Made by a program: the position numbers and the translations under genes. The notes beneath the pieces were generated by a model, which searched no databases, was not told the DNA's origin, and saw nothing but the letters and a program-made list of their open reading frames with translations. A stretch of 36,579 nucleotides of DNA, taken from assembly GCA_958402075.1 (NCBI GenBank), contig CATXSD010000021.1, forward strand, positions 1 to 36,579, given 5' to 3'. This stretch comes from Mediterranea massiliensis. GTDB lineage: Bacteria; Bacteroidota; Bacteroidia; Bacteroidales; Bacteroidaceae. This document shows, one piece after another, positions 1-8,051 of this stretch. How positions within the stretch are numbered: the first letter of the stretch is position 1; each line of letters opens with the position of its first letter.

Positions 1-1
1 C

Positions 2-559
2 CACCTGGACCGCCGCCAGATGCTGAAGGACATCCACACCGCCCGTGCCTGGCAGCCCGATGTCCTCATCGCCTGCCTGCACTGGGGCAACGAATACCAG
101 CAACTGCCCAGCCGCGAACAGCAGGAACTGGCCGACTGGCTGTTTGCCCAGGGCGTGGACCACATCATCGGCAGCCATCCGCACGTGGTGCAGCCCATGG
201 AAATGCGTACCGACAGCCTCAGCGGCGACCGCCATCTGCTGGTCTACTCCTTGGGAAACTACTTTTCCAACATGAGCGCCCGCCATACCGACGGCGGTGC
301 CGTCGTCAGCCTGACACTGGAGAAAGCCCCGTCCGCCACTCCTGCCCGTCCCCATACCCGCCTGGCGGAATGCAACTACAGCCTGGTATGGACCGGCCGC
401 CCCGCACTGACCGGCCGAAAGAACTTCGTGCTCTATCCCGTCAGCGTCCCGGCAGACAGTCTGAGCACAGCAGCCCGTAACCGACTGAAAATCTTTACGG
501 AAGACACACGCAAGCTGTTCAGCCGCTACAACAAGGGAATCACCGAAAAGACAAAATGA
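2..559 (+). CDS. CapA-like metallophosphatase family protein, C-terminal part
   Basis: The gene enters from the left edge, so its start is missing; the reading frame is open from base 2 to the TGA at 557-559. The visible 185 residues contain LHWGNEY, then GSHPHVVQPME, then SLGNYFSN. These are the conserved C-terminal motifs of the CapA/PGA_cap family, which has a calcineurin-like metallophosphatase fold. Family members are linked to poly-gamma-glutamate capsule synthesis, but many Bacteroidales copies have no known role. It is transcribed toward tRNA-His but not obviously linked to it: a separate promoter starts just after its stop. The family call is firm; the function is not known. Confidence 0.85.
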   Translation, partial: HLDRRQMLKDIHTARAWQPDVLIACLHWGNEYQQLPSREQQELADWLFAQGVDHIIGSHPHVVQPMEMRTDSLSGDRHLLVYSLGNYFSNMSARHTDGGAVVSLTLEKAPSATPARPHTRLAECNYSLVWTGRPALTGRKNFVLYPVSVPADSLSTAARNRLKIFTEDTRKLFSRYNKGITEKTK

Positions 560-590
560 AGCGGAAAGAGAAAAAATATTTTCCGAAAGC

Positions 591-621
591 TTTGCCAGTT
601 CAAATATAATCCATATCTTTG
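591..621 (+). promoter_or_regulatory. Bacteroides-type promoter for tRNA-His
   Basis: TTTG at 591-594 and TATCTTTG at 614-621 match the Bacteroides sigma consensus (-33 TTTG, -7 TAnnTTTG). The spacer is 19 bases, within the usual 19-21. The tRNA begins about 28 bases after the -7 box. Confidence 0.75.
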
Positions 622-649
622 CACCGCATTTAGGAAATGCACTAACATG

Positions 650-723
650 GTGGCTGTAGTTCAGTTGGTTAGAGCGTCAGATTGTGGTTCTGAATGTCGA
701 GGGTTCGAGTCCCTTCTGCCACC
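650..723 (+). tRNA. tRNA-His (anticodon GTG)
   Basis: A complete cloverleaf can be drawn. The 7-bp acceptor stem pairs 650-656 with 716-722. The anticodon stem TCAGA/TCTGA spans 677-693, with GTG at 684-686, and the T arm contains GGTTCGAGTCC. The base before the stem (649) is G and the discriminator (723) is C, which fits the extra G-1:C73 pair specific to tRNA-His. The 3' CCA is not encoded. Confidence 0.96.
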
Positions 724-737
724 CGCAAATTAGTGGT

Positions 738-776
738 AATCCTCATAAGCGAAAGCTTATGGGGATTTTCTTTTTT
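738..776 (+). terminator. Rho-independent terminator after tRNA-His
   Basis: A 13-bp stem (738-750 with 755-767, one G-T pair) closes on a GAAA tetraloop and is followed by a T-rich tract. It sits 15 bases after the tRNA and 29 bases before the next gene start. Confidence 0.88.
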
Positions 777-804
777 AAGAAGTTTCACCTTACCCCGCAC
801 AACA

Positions 805-1980
805 ATGAAACAGGAATTGAAAGAAAACGGCGGACTGCCGGCCCATATCCTCTGGACCCTCGCCATCGTGGCAGGCGTCTCCGTTGCCAACATCTACTAC
901 AACCAGCCCCTGCTCAACCTGATACGGCAGGACTTGAACGTTTCCGAATTCCAGACCAACCTCATCGCCATGATCACGCAGGTGGGCTATGCGCTGGGCC
1001 TGCTGTTCATCATCCCGCTGGGCGACCTTTATCCGCGCAAGAAAATCATCCTGACCAACTTTACCCTGCTCGTCTGCTCGCTGCTGACGATGGCTGTCGC
1101 CACGGACATCCGCATCATCTGGGCCGCATCGCTGCTGACGGGTGTAGGCTCCATGATTCCCCAGATCTTCGTACCCATCGCTTCCGTCTTCTCCCGGCCG
1201 GAGAACAAGGGGCGCAACGTGGGCATCGTCATCTCGGGCCTGCTGACGGGCATCCTGGCCTCGCGCGTGGTCAGCGGCTACGTGGGTGAGCTGCTGGGCT
1301 GGCGCGAGATGTACTTCATCGCCGCCGGCATGATGGTGGCGTGTGCCGGGGTGGTGCTGAAAGTATTGCCCGACATCCGCCCCACCTTCAGCGGCCGGTA
1401 TGCCGACCTGATGAGATCGCTCTTCCGACTGGTGCGGGACTACCCCGAACTGCGCATCTACTCCATCCGTTCCGCCCTGGCCTTCGGCTCCATGCTGGGC
1501 ATGTGGTCGTGCCTGGCCTTCAAGATGGGCGGTGCACCGTTCTATGCTGACAGCGACATCATCGGTTTCCTGGGCCTGTGCGGCGTGGCCGGCGCCCTGA
1601 CTGCCTCGTTCGTGGGCAGTTGGGTGAAGAAGGTGGGTGTGCGCAACTTCAACTACATCGGGTGCGGACTCATCCTCCTGTCCTGGTGCTGCTTCTATTT
1701 CGGACAGAACTCCTTTGCCGCCATCGTGGCGGGCATCCTGCTGATAGACATCGGCATGCAGTGCATCCAGCTCAGCAATCAGACAAGCATCTTCCACCTC
1801 TGCCCTTCGGCCTCCAACCGTCTGAACACCATCTTCATGACCACCTACTTCATTGGCGGCTCGCTCGGCACCTTTCTGGCCGGCAGCTGCTGGGAGCTGT
1901 GGGGCTGGGGAGGCGTGTCGGCTGTGGCCTCGCTGCTGACGCTGATTTCACTGGGCATCACCGTCATCACGCAAAAGTAA
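805..1980 (+). CDS. MFS transporter
   Basis: A 391-residue, 12-helix major facilitator protein, probably a sugar-, nucleoside- or drug-type exporter in the inner membrane. The first helix ends with the motif VANIYYNQPLLNL. The loop after helix 2 carries GDLYPRKK, matching the MFS motif A (GxLaDrxGrkk). The ATG at 805 (MKQELKENGG) is chosen because the longer in-frame start at 694 lies inside tRNA-His and upstream of its terminator. No substrate can be read from the sequence. The gene ends about 140 bases before a convergent regulator gene, with a tandem repeat array between them. Confidence 0.88.
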   Translation: MKQELKENGGLPAHILWTLAIVAGVSVANIYYNQPLLNLIRQDLNVSEFQTNLIAMITQVGYALGLLFIIPLGDLYPRKKIILTNFTLLVCSLLTMAVATDIRIIWAASLLTGVGSMIPQIFVPIASVFSRPENKGRNVGIVISGLLTGILASRVVSGYVGELLGWREMYFIAAGMMVACAGVVLKVLPDIRPTFSGRYADLMRSLFRLVRDYPELRIYSIRSALAFGSMLGMWSCLAFKMGGAPFYADSDIIGFLGLCGVAGALTASFVGSWVKKVGVRNFNYIGCGLILLSWCCFYFGQNSFAAIVAGILLIDIGMQCIQLSNQTSIFHLCPSASNRLNTIFMTTYFIGGSLGTFLAGSCWELWGWGGVSAVASLLTLISLGITVITQK

Positions 1981-1987
1981 AAAACAA

Positions 1988-2027
1988 TTTGCCCCGCCTG
2001 AAACAATTACTGTTCAAGCAGGGCAAA
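1988..2027. terminator. Possible hairpin terminator downstream of the MFS gene
   Basis: TTTGCCC at 1988-1994 pairs with GGGCAAA at 2021-2027, and TGAA (1999-2002) pairs with TTCA (2013-2016) inside it. The right arm is also part of the first unit of the tandem array. There is no clear T-tract, so this is a moderate call. Confidence 0.4.
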
Positions 2028-2116
2028 CAAGCCGTTTAGGCTGGACAAACCGCTCGTTTAAGCTGGACAAACCAACCGTTTAAGCTGGGTAAACCGTTCG
2101 TTTAAGCCGGGCAAAC
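2007..2116. repeat. 22-bp tandem repeat array, five units
   Basis: Five head-to-tail units of exactly 22 bases begin at 2007, 2029, 2051, 2073 and 2095. The shared core is roughly CGTTTAAGCTGGRCAAAC, and every unit ends in AAAC. The last four are most alike and the first is degenerate. GTTT and AAAC form short inverted ends within units. The array fills the gap between the convergent MFS and XRE genes. There are no spacers, so it is not a CRISPR. Confidence 0.85.
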
Positions 2117-2119
2117 CAA

Positions 2120-2320
2120 TCAGTCGCCCTCCTCAAGCATGAAGACACTCTCGACCGGCTGGCCGAAGACTTTCGCTATCTTAAGGGCCAGCACCGTAGA
2201 AGGAACGTATTTCTTGGTCTCGATGGCATTGATGGTCTGGCGGCTCACTCCCACCGCCTCGGCCAATTGTTGCTGCGTCATCTGATGGATGGCGCGCTGC
2301 ACGCGCAAGGTATTATTCAT
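2120..2320 (-). CDS. Small XRE/Cro-type helix-turn-helix regulator
   Basis: A 66-residue protein that is essentially one HTH_3 domain. It contains MTQQQLAEAVGVSRQTINAIE, the two-helix DNA-binding motif, and ends with VFGQPVESVFMLEEGD, typical of the YozG-like compact XRE family. The start at 2320 is preferred over one 15 codons upstream because AAAGGAG lies just before it. It overlaps the membrane-protein gene upstream by 8 bases, so the two are co-transcribed and probably coupled. Small XRE/membrane pairs of this kind usually act as self-regulating units. A possible operator lies at 2772-2815. Confidence 0.9.
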   Translation of the reverse strand: MNNTLRVQRAIHQMTQQQLAEAVGVSRQTINAIETKKYVPSTVLALKIAKVFGQPVESVFMLEEGD

Positions 2321-2732
2321 GATTCTCCTTTCTGAAACGCCAAAGTTTCCAATGAAAAACGACAAGAAACAAAATCAATACGGTAAACATATTGACAGCC
2401 ATAAAGTTGAGGTATGGCATTCCGTAAATGCAAAGTGTCACCACAATCAGAATCAGATAGTTGCACACAATGGCCATCGTCCAGGCCTGCATGCGCAGAT
2501 GGGCAATGCATTCGTCCTCATCCTTCTCACGCGAAAAGGAAGCCAGCAACAAACTAACGGCAAGACCAATCACAACAAGTTCGTCAAAACAATCCTTCAT
2601 TCCCATTTGGGAGAGGAAAGTATCCATCCACGATCCATTAGACAAGAGATAAAGACCGCCCAACACAAAAGGAATGCCCAACCACAGTCCTACTTTCTTG
2701 CAGGAGGGCGACAAAAGATAATCGGTTTTCAT
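2313..2732 (-). CDS. Four-helix membrane protein of unknown function, partner of the XRE regulator
   Basis: 139 residues with about four hydrophobic segments: LWLGIPFVLGGLYLL, ELVVIGLAVSLLLASF, MAIVCNYLILIVVTLCIYG and FMAVNMFTVLILFLVVF. A charged loop (SREKDEDE) lies between helices 2 and 3. I do not recognise a named family with confidence; it resembles the short DUF-type integral membrane proteins often encoded with a compact XRE regulator. It is the first gene of a two-gene operon, and its 3' end overlaps the regulator gene by 8 bases. Confidence 0.8.
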   Translation of the reverse strand: MKTDYLLSPSCKKVGLWLGIPFVLGGLYLLSNGSWMDTFLSQMGMKDCFDELVVIGLAVSLLLASFSREKDEDECIAHLRMQAWTMAIVCNYLILIVVTLCIYGMPYLNFMAVNMFTVLILFLVVFHWKLWRFRKENHE

Positions 2733-2759
2733 ATCGCAATGGTTTTAAAGATTACGATG

Positions 2760-2791
2760 CAAATATAAAGCAAACATTACAATAAAACAAG
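2760..2791 (-). promoter_or_regulatory. Promoter of the membrane protein/XRE operon
   Basis: On the minus strand, CTTG (2791-2788), a 20-base spacer, then TATATTTG (2767-2760) match the Bacteroides -33/-7 arrangement. The ATG at 2732 lies about 28 bases further on. Confidence 0.65.
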
Positions 2792-2815
2792 TATCCTTGA
2801 TAAAAAGTAATGTTT
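2772..2815. promoter_or_regulatory. Inverted repeat bracketing the XRE operon promoter, candidate operator
   Basis: AAACATTAC at 2772-2780 is repeated inverted as GTAATGTTT at 2807-2815. One arm lies in the promoter spacer and the other just upstream of the -33 box. The upstream arm is also part of a tight palindrome, AAAGTAA-TGT-TTACTTT, at 2804-2820. The position suits a repressor such as the downstream XRE protein. Confidence 0.45.
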
Positions 2816-2882
2816 ACTTTACATTTTATTCTAATTAGCCGATTCTTTTTCCCATGCAAGCCACAATTCAGGCCACAACGTT

Positions 2883-3956
2883 CTACCTCGACACACGGCC
2901 CGAGGTGTTGCCCTGCATGAGGCTTTCCACCTCTTCGACAGTTACCTGGTTGAAGTCGCCATAGACGGTATTCTTCAGGGCCGATGCAGCCAGGGCAAAG
3001 TCAAGCCCCTTCTGTGCATCGTCGGGATAGGCCAGCAGACCATAGATCAGACCGCCCACAAAGGCATCGCCCGCCCCCACACGGTCCACCTCGTGATCGA
3101 TGTCGTAGATGCCGGTATGGTGGAACTGCCCGTCGGCCAGCAGCACGGCAGCCAGCAGGTTGTGGTTGGAAGTGATGGAATTGCGCAGTTCCAGAAAAAT
3201 CTTCCGGCAGCGGGGAACGCGCCCACTCACCTGACGCATGAAATCCTCGAAAGCCGGCAGGCTGGCTTCGAACGAAGAGTCGGCCGCCGTCGTTGCCCGG
3301 AAGCCGACAGGCTTCACGCCCATAATCTCACGATATTCGGGCTCAGCGGCAAAAAGCACGTCACTGTACTGCACCAGCGGCATCATCACTTCGGCCGCCG
3401 TCCGACCGTAGTTCCACAACTTCTTGCGGAAGTTCAGGTCGCACGAGATGGTGAGCCCCATGCGGTCGGCCACCTCCAGCGCCTCGCGACAGGCATCCGC
3501 CCCCTCCTGCGAAAGGGCCGCCGCAATGCCCGACCAGTGGAACCAGCCGGCACCGTCGAACACCCGCTCCCAGTCGACCATCCCCGGCCGGATGGTGGCG
3601 AAAGCCGAATCCTCGCGGTCGTACACCACGTTGGAATTGCGGAACGCCGCCCCCGGCTCCAGAAAATAAATGCCCATGCGCTTGCCGCCGAACACAATGC
3701 CTTCCGTGCCCAGCCCGCCGGCACGCAACGAAGCGATGCAGGCACGGGCAATGGCGTTGTCGGGCAGGCGTGTCACAAACTCGGTGGGTACCCCGAAGTG
3801 GGCCAGCGAAAGAGCCACGTTCGCCTCGCTGCCTCCATACGTCGCCACAAACTCGCCTGCCTGCGCGAAACGCTTGAAGCCGGGCGTCGTGAGCCGCAGC
3901 ATCACTTCACCGAAGGTCACCACTTTCTTTCCATTGTTCAGATTCTTGCTTTCCAT
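2883..3956 (-). CDS. kdgK: PfkB-family sugar kinase, probably 2-dehydro-3-deoxygluconokinase
   Basis: A 357-residue cytoplasmic kinase that would phosphorylate 2-keto-3-deoxygluconate (KDG) to KDPG, the last activation step in uronate breakdown. PfkB signature 1 region is seen as GGSEANVALSLAHFG (residues 41-55). Signature 2 is DRVGAGDAFVGG, with catalytic Asp about residue 297. The GEVMLRLTTPGF opening and the GAAFRNSNVVYDR segment are typical of KDG kinases rather than ribokinase or fructokinase. The ATG at 3956 is chosen because AAGGA lies six bases upstream; the ATG at 3962 would touch it. The gene stands alone and is divergent from the antiporter. It fits the uronate-releasing enzymes at 11.8-15.4 kb. 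Confidence 0.87.
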   Translation of the reverse strand: MESKNLNNGKKVVTFGEVMLRLTTPGFKRFAQAGEFVATYGGSEANVALSLAHFGVPTEFVTRLPDNAIARACIASLRAGGLGTEGIVFGGKRMGIYFLEPGAAFRNSNVVYDREDSAFATIRPGMVDWERVFDGAGWFHWSGIAAALSQEGADACREALEVADRMGLTISCDLNFRKKLWNYGRTAAEVMMPLVQYSDVLFAAEPEYREIMGVKPVGFRATTAADSSFEASLPAFEDFMRQVSGRVPRCRKIFLELRNSITSNHNLLAAVLLADGQFHHTGIYDIDHEVDRVGAGDAFVGGLIYGLLAYPDDAQKGLDFALAASALKNTVYGDFNQVTVEEVESLMQGNTSGRVSR

Positions 3957-3993
3957 ATCCATTCCTTTCTTTATGCAATCAGTCTTTTGCCCG

Positions 3994-4001
3994 CGAAAGT
4001 A
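3994..4001 (-). promoter_or_regulatory. Possible -7 box for the KDG kinase gene
   Basis: TACTTTCG on the minus strand matches the TAnnTTTG consensus at all but one position and lies 38 bases upstream of the chosen start. No good -33 box was seen at the right distance. Confidence 0.3.
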
Positions 4002-4172
4002 CAAAATAGAATGAAAAAAAGCAGGAGACAAACGATAAAAAAGTAAAATCAGACAGGAAACAGAAAGCATAAATATTCAATAAGCAAAGATAAAAGTGCA
4101 AACAAACGAAAAATCAGCCTCATTTTTATGCACAACAGGCAGCGATATGAAAGAATATCCATAAAAATGTCG

Positions 4173-4180
4173 TACCTTTG
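4173..4180 (+). promoter_or_regulatory. -7 promoter box for the antiporter gene
   Basis: TACCTTTG is a perfect TAnnTTTG match 30 bases before the ATG at 4210. A clear -33 TTTG is not visible. Confidence 0.55.
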
Positions 4181-4209
4181 CGCCCTAAACAAAAAACTGA
4201 ACAAATCAC

Positions 4210-5661
4210 ATGGATTCTACGAAAAAGATTCCCTCTCCCCTTGTCTCCCTCCTGCCCATCGCGTTGCTGGCAGGAATGTTGTTTGCCACCATCAGCACCT
4301 TCGAAAGCGATGCTCTGAGTGGGGGCAGCCAGATTTCACTGCTGGTCACCACCGCCTGCTGTGTCCTCATCGGCATGGCCTTCTACCGCATTCCATGGAA
4401 AGACTTCGAACTGGCCATCACGAACAACATAGCAGGCGTGTCTACCGCCCTGCTCATCCTGCTCATCATCGGTGCCCTGAGCGGCATCTGGATGGTCAGC
4501 GGCGTGGTGCCCACCTTAATATATTATGGGATGCAGATTATCCATCCCGACTTCTTCCTGGCCTCGACCTGCCTCATCTGCGCCCTCGTGTCGGTGATGA
4601 CGGGCAGCTCGTGGACAACCATCGCTACCATCGGCATCGCCCTGATGGGCATCGGTAAGGCACAGGGCTTCCACGAAGGCTGGATAGCCGGAGCCATCAT
4701 CTCGGGAGCCTACTTCGGCGACAAGGTCTCTCCCCTGTCGGACACGACGATCCTGGCATCGTCGGTCACGGATACTCCGCTCTTCACCCACATCCGCTAC
4801 ATGATGATTACCACCGTCCCCTCGCTGCTCATTGCCGTCATCCTGTTCACCGTCATGGGACTGACCCACGACGGAGGCAGCACCGCGCAGGAGATGAATG
4901 CCTTTGCCGCCACCCTGGAGGGCAAGTTCAACATCACTCCCTGGCTGCTGCTCGTACCGGTGGTGACGGGCATCCTGATTGCCCGCAAGGTACCCTCGGT
5001 AGTCACACTGGCCATTTCGACCGTTCTGGCCTGTGTGGCCGCCCTCATCTTCCAGCCCGATCTGCTGCGTGAAGTGGCCGGCGAAGGCGGCGGTCTGTTC
5101 AAAGGTACCATGATGACCTGCTACGGCAGCACCAGCCTGCAGACCGGCAACCCCATCCTGACCGAGCTGGTGGCGACGCGCGGCATGGCCGGCATGATGA
5201 ACACCGTGTGGCTCATCCTCTGCGCCATGTGCTTCGGCGGCGCCATGACGGCCGGCGGCATGCTGGGCAGCATCACGTCCGTATGTGTGCGTTTCATCAA
5301 GAACCGCGTCAGCACCGTAGCCTCGACGGTCTTCTCGGGCCTCTTCCTGAACATCGCCACGGCCGACCAGTACATCAGCATCATCCTGCTGGGCAACATG
5401 TTCGGCGACATCTACAAGAGGCAAGGCTACGAAAGCCGCCTGCTGAGCCGCACTACCGAAGATGCGGTCACCGTCACCTCCGTCCTGATTCCCTGGAACA
5501 CATGCGGCCTGACGCAGGCCACCATCCTGAGTGTACCCACACTGACCTACCTGCCGTTCTGCTTCTTCAATCTCATCAGCCCGTTGATGAGTATCCTGGT
5601 GGCCGCCACAGGCTATAAGATAGTGAAGACTGTTTCTCAACCTGTACAACCTCAGAAGTAA
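4210..5661 (+). CDS. nhaC: Na+/H+ antiporter of the NhaC family
   Basis: A 483-residue inner-membrane protein with about 11-12 hydrophobic segments. The conserved GAYFGDKVSPLSDTT motif, which forms the ion-binding core of NhaC-type antiporters, is near residues 162-176, preceded by VMTGSSWTT. Members exchange cytoplasmic Na+ for H+, or in some cases an organic acid (malate/lactate type). Length is normal for the family. The gene is monocistronic: its own promoter box is upstream and a long inverted repeat separates it from the convergent esterase. Confidence 0.9.
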   Translation: MDSTKKIPSPLVSLLPIALLAGMLFATISTFESDALSGGSQISLLVTTACCVLIGMAFYRIPWKDFELAITNNIAGVSTALLILLIIGALSGIWMVSGVVPTLIYYGMQIIHPDFFLASTCLICALVSVMTGSSWTTIATIGIALMGIGKAQGFHEGWIAGAIISGAYFGDKVSPLSDTTILASSVTDTPLFTHIRYMMITTVPSLLIAVILFTVMGLTHDGGSTAQEMNAFAATLEGKFNITPWLLLVPVVTGILIARKVPSVVTLAISTVLACVAALIFQPDLLREVAGEGGGLFKGTMMTCYGSTSLQTGNPILTELVATRGMAGMMNTVWLILCAMCFGGAMTAGGMLGSITSVCVRFIKNRVSTVASTVFSGLFLNIATADQYISIILLGNMFGDIYKRQGYESRLLSRTTEDAVTVTSVLIPWNTCGLTQATILSVPTLTYLPFCFFNLISPLMSILVAATGYKIVKTVSQPVQPQK

Positions 5662-5667
5662 GAAAAA

Positions 5668-5738
5668 AAGCTGTATCAACATGAATAAGTATTATCAGGA
5701 CGACAAAACGTCAGTACTTTTTCATTCCGATACAGCTT
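5668..5738. terminator. Bidirectional terminator-like inverted repeat between convergent genes
   Basis: AAGCTGTATC (5668-5677) is perfectly inverted as GATACAGCTT (5729-5738). A smaller hairpin, GACG-ACAAAA-CGTC (5699-5712), lies between the arms. An A-run precedes the left arm, so the transcript from the esterase side would end in U residues. The placement between the antiporter stop and the esterase stop supports a shared terminator. Confidence 0.55.
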
Positions 5739-5745
5739 CGAATCG

Positions 5746-6576
5746 CTACAGGCTCGAATTCAAGAAGAATTTCTCAAAGAACAGAATCTGGTAGTCGATG
5801 GCATTGTTCCAATAGGCACTGTTGTGCACACCCGGACGGGTAATGAAGTCGTGGTCGATGCCCCGGCCCAACAGACGCTTGTGCAGGTCCTTGTTCACTT
5901 CCAGGAAGAAATCGCTATCACCGCAATCGAAGATGATGGCCAGGTCGCCGTTCTGAATCTTGTCTATCTGGTTGATGACCGTATGCTCATCCCAGCGTTT
6001 CTTGTTGGCGGCAAATTCGCCCAACTGCCTGCTCATCTCCCAGTTCTGCGGGAAAGGCCGGATGTCAACGCCACCGCTGGTGCTGCCTGCTGCACCAAAC
6101 ACGTCCTTGTGCCGGAAGGCATTCCACAGGGCACCGTGACCGCCCATGCTCAAGCCCGTAATGGCCCGTCCCTGTCGCGAGGGCACCGTCCGATAATGAC
6201 GGTCGGTATACTCTATCAGCTCAGAAGAGACAAACGTCTCATAGCGGTAGGCCGGATTCAGCGGACTGTCCCAATACCAACTGTTCTTTCCGTCGGGGCA
6301 AACAAAAATAATACCCTTCTCGTCGGCAATGCGAGGCAGTTCAGGCTTTATCGTAATCCACGACTTGGCTTCCCCGCCATATCCGTGCAGCAGATAAATC
6401 ACAGGACATGCCTGCGCCTGTCCGCCCAACGCCTTGTCGGGCACTACATAAACTACTTTGACACCCTTGTTCATGGCACGGCTCTCAACCATCACAGTAT
6501 CTACCTGTGCCGCCCGCATTCCCATTGCCACAAAAATCAACAGAATACCGGCCAAAATGCTCTTGTTTTTCATCAT
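5746..6576 (-). CDS. Secreted alpha/beta-hydrolase esterase (esterase D / feruloyl-esterase-like)
   Basis: 276 residues with a signal peptide (hydrophobic residues 6-18, cleavage near AAQ). The fold is the esterase D/S-formylglutathione hydrolase superfamily, also used by CE1-type feruloyl and acetyl-xylan esterases. LLHGYGG (62-68) forms the oxyanion region. The nucleophile is Ser143 in GLSMGGHG, the acid is Asp220 or Asp222 in FDCGDSDFF, and the base is His251 in PGVHNSAYW. It probably removes acyl groups from a glycan or small ester in the periplasm; the substrate cannot be read. Two adjacent ATGs (6576, 6573) are possible starts. No partner gene is on the same strand nearby. Confidence 0.87.
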   Translation of the reverse strand: MMKNKSILAGILLIFVAMGMRAAQVDTVMVESRAMNKGVKVVYVVPDKALGGQAQACPVIYLLHGYGGEAKSWITIKPELPRIADEKGIIFVCPDGKNSWYWDSPLNPAYRYETFVSSELIEYTDRHYRTVPSRQGRAITGLSMGGHGALWNAFRHKDVFGAAGSTSGGVDIRPFPQNWEMSRQLGEFAANKKRWDEHTVINQIDKIQNGDLAIIFDCGDSDFFLEVNKDLHKRLLGRGIDHDFITRPGVHNSAYWNNAIDYQILFFEKFFLNSSL

Positions 6577-6624
6577 TTCTTAATGTTCTAATACTAAAAG
6601 ACGGATTATTTGCTCCAAATTTAC

Positions 6625-6632
6625 TATGTTTG
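6625..6632 (+). promoter_or_regulatory. -7 promoter box for the CNNM/CBS gene
   Basis: TATGTTTG matches TAnnTTTG and lies 24 bases before the ATG at 6657. The nearest TTTG upstream is only 12 bases away, so the -33 element is uncertain. Confidence 0.45.
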
Positions 6633-6656
6633 CAGCAGAAACACTTCAACTATTAT

Positions 6657-7964
6657 ATGGAATTTATCATCATTCTACTTTTATTAGTATTGAACGGCAT
6701 CTTTGCCATGTACGAAATCGCACTCGTTTCCTCCAGCAAGGCACGTCTGGAGACCTTGGTCGGCAAGGGGAACAAACGGGCCAAAGGAGTGCTGAAGCAA
6801 CTGGAAGAACCCGAAGAATTTCTTTCCACCATCCAGATAGGCATCACGCTCATCGGCATCGTCTCAGGTGCCTACGGAGGTGCCAACATAGCCGACGATC
6901 TGGTGCCCCTGTTTGCCCTGATACCGGGAGCAGAACCCTATGCCGCCAATCTGGCCATGGTAACCACCGTTGCCCTCATCACCTACCTGTCGCTGATTAT
7001 CGGCGAACTGGTTCCGAAGACCATTGCCATGAGCGACCCGGAGAAATGGGCCACGCGCCTCAGCCCGTTCATGATTGTCCTCAACAAAGTATCCTACCCC
7101 TTTGTCCGCCTGCTCAGCGCTTCTACCCGGCTGACCAACCGCCTTCTTGGTATGGAAAGCAACGAAGAACGGCAGATGACGCAGGACGAACTGAAAATGA
7201 TACTCCACCAGAGTTCCGAACAGGGTGTCATCGACAAGGAAGAAACTGAAATGCTGAAGGATGTATTCCGCTTCTCGGACAAGCGCGCCAACGACCTGAT
7301 GACCTATCGTCGCGACATCGTGGTACTGCACCCCACAGACACCCCCGAACAGGTGCTGAACACCATCCGTGAGCAGCACTTCAGCAAGTACCTTCTGGCA
7401 GATAAAAGCCTGGACGAAATCATCGGCGTAGTATCGGTCAAGGATATCATTCTGATGATGGGCAACACGGAGCATCGCTTTGACCTGCGCAGCATCGCCC
7501 GTCCGGCCCAGTTCATTCCCGAAAGCCTGTATGCCAAAAAGGTATTGGAAATCTTCAAGAAGAACAAGAACAAATTCGGTGTGGTGGTCGACGAATACGG
7601 CAACACGCAAGGCATCATCACCCTGCACGACCTGACCGAAAGCATCTTCGGCGACATTCTGGAAGAGAACGAAACGGAAGAGCAGGACATCGTGATGCGC
7701 CAGGACGGTTCAATGCTGGTAGAAGCCTCCATGAGTCTGGACGACTTCATGGAAGCCATGGGCATATTGGACTACGACGACCTGAAGGAAGAGGACTTCA
7801 CCACCCTGAGCGGCCTGGCTATGTTTCTCGTGGGAAGGGTACCGAAAGCCGGCGACCTCTTCAGCTACAAGAACCTCCATTTCGAAATAGTGGATATGGA
7901 CCGCGGTCGGGTGGACAAGCTGCTGGTCACCAAAGACAAGGAGGAAGAGGAAAAGGAGGACTGA
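6657..7964 (+). CDS. CNNM-domain/CBS-pair membrane protein (HlyC/CorC hemolysin-related family)
   Basis: 435 residues. In order: a CNNM (DUF21) membrane domain (about 1-190) starting MEFIIILLLLVLNGIFAMYEIALV and containing QIGITLIGIVSGAYGG; a tandem CBS pair (about 205-335); and a C-terminal CorC_HlyC domain (about 350-430). The family is tied to Mg2+/Co2+ or Na+-linked ion transport; the old name hemolysin is misleading. The ATG at 6657 is chosen because upstream codons run through the divergent esterase region and lack membrane-protein character. A strong hairpin follows the stop. Confidence 0.9.
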   Translation: MEFIIILLLLVLNGIFAMYEIALVSSSKARLETLVGKGNKRAKGVLKQLEEPEEFLSTIQIGITLIGIVSGAYGGANIADDLVPLFALIPGAEPYAANLAMVTTVALITYLSLIIGELVPKTIAMSDPEKWATRLSPFMIVLNKVSYPFVRLLSASTRLTNRLLGMESNEERQMTQDELKMILHQSSEQGVIDKEETEMLKDVFRFSDKRANDLMTYRRDIVVLHPTDTPEQVLNTIREQHFSKYLLADKSLDEIIGVVSVKDIILMMGNTEHRFDLRSIARPAQFIPESLYAKKVLEIFKKNKNKFGVVVDEYGNTQGIITLHDLTESIFGDILEENETEEQDIVMRQDGSMLVEASMSLDDFMEAMGILDYDDLKEEDFTTLSGLAMFLVGRVPKAGDLFSYKNLHFEIVDMDRGRVDKLLVTKDKEEEEKED

Positions 7965-7993
7965 TGACTCCCTTCCTCGGACAGAGATAAAAC

Positions 7994-8024
7994 AAGGGCG
8001 GCCCGAATTTCGGACCGCCCTTAT
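7994..8024. terminator. Bidirectional terminator between the CNNM and OmpH-like genes
   Basis: A 12-bp stem, AAGGGCGGCCCG with CGGACCGCCCTT and one mismatch, encloses a 5-base loop. It is flanked by A and T residues on both sides and lies between two convergent stops. Confidence 0.8.
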
Positions 8025-8051
8025 TAATGTTCTATTCCAATATATATCTTC

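Noticed and set aside
694..804. Longer N-terminus for the MFS transporter
   Set aside because: The added codons lie within tRNA-His and its terminator and encode no membrane-protein-like sequence.
2007..2116. CRISPR-like array
   Set aside because: The repeats are directly adjacent, without unique spacers, and there are no cas genes in the window.
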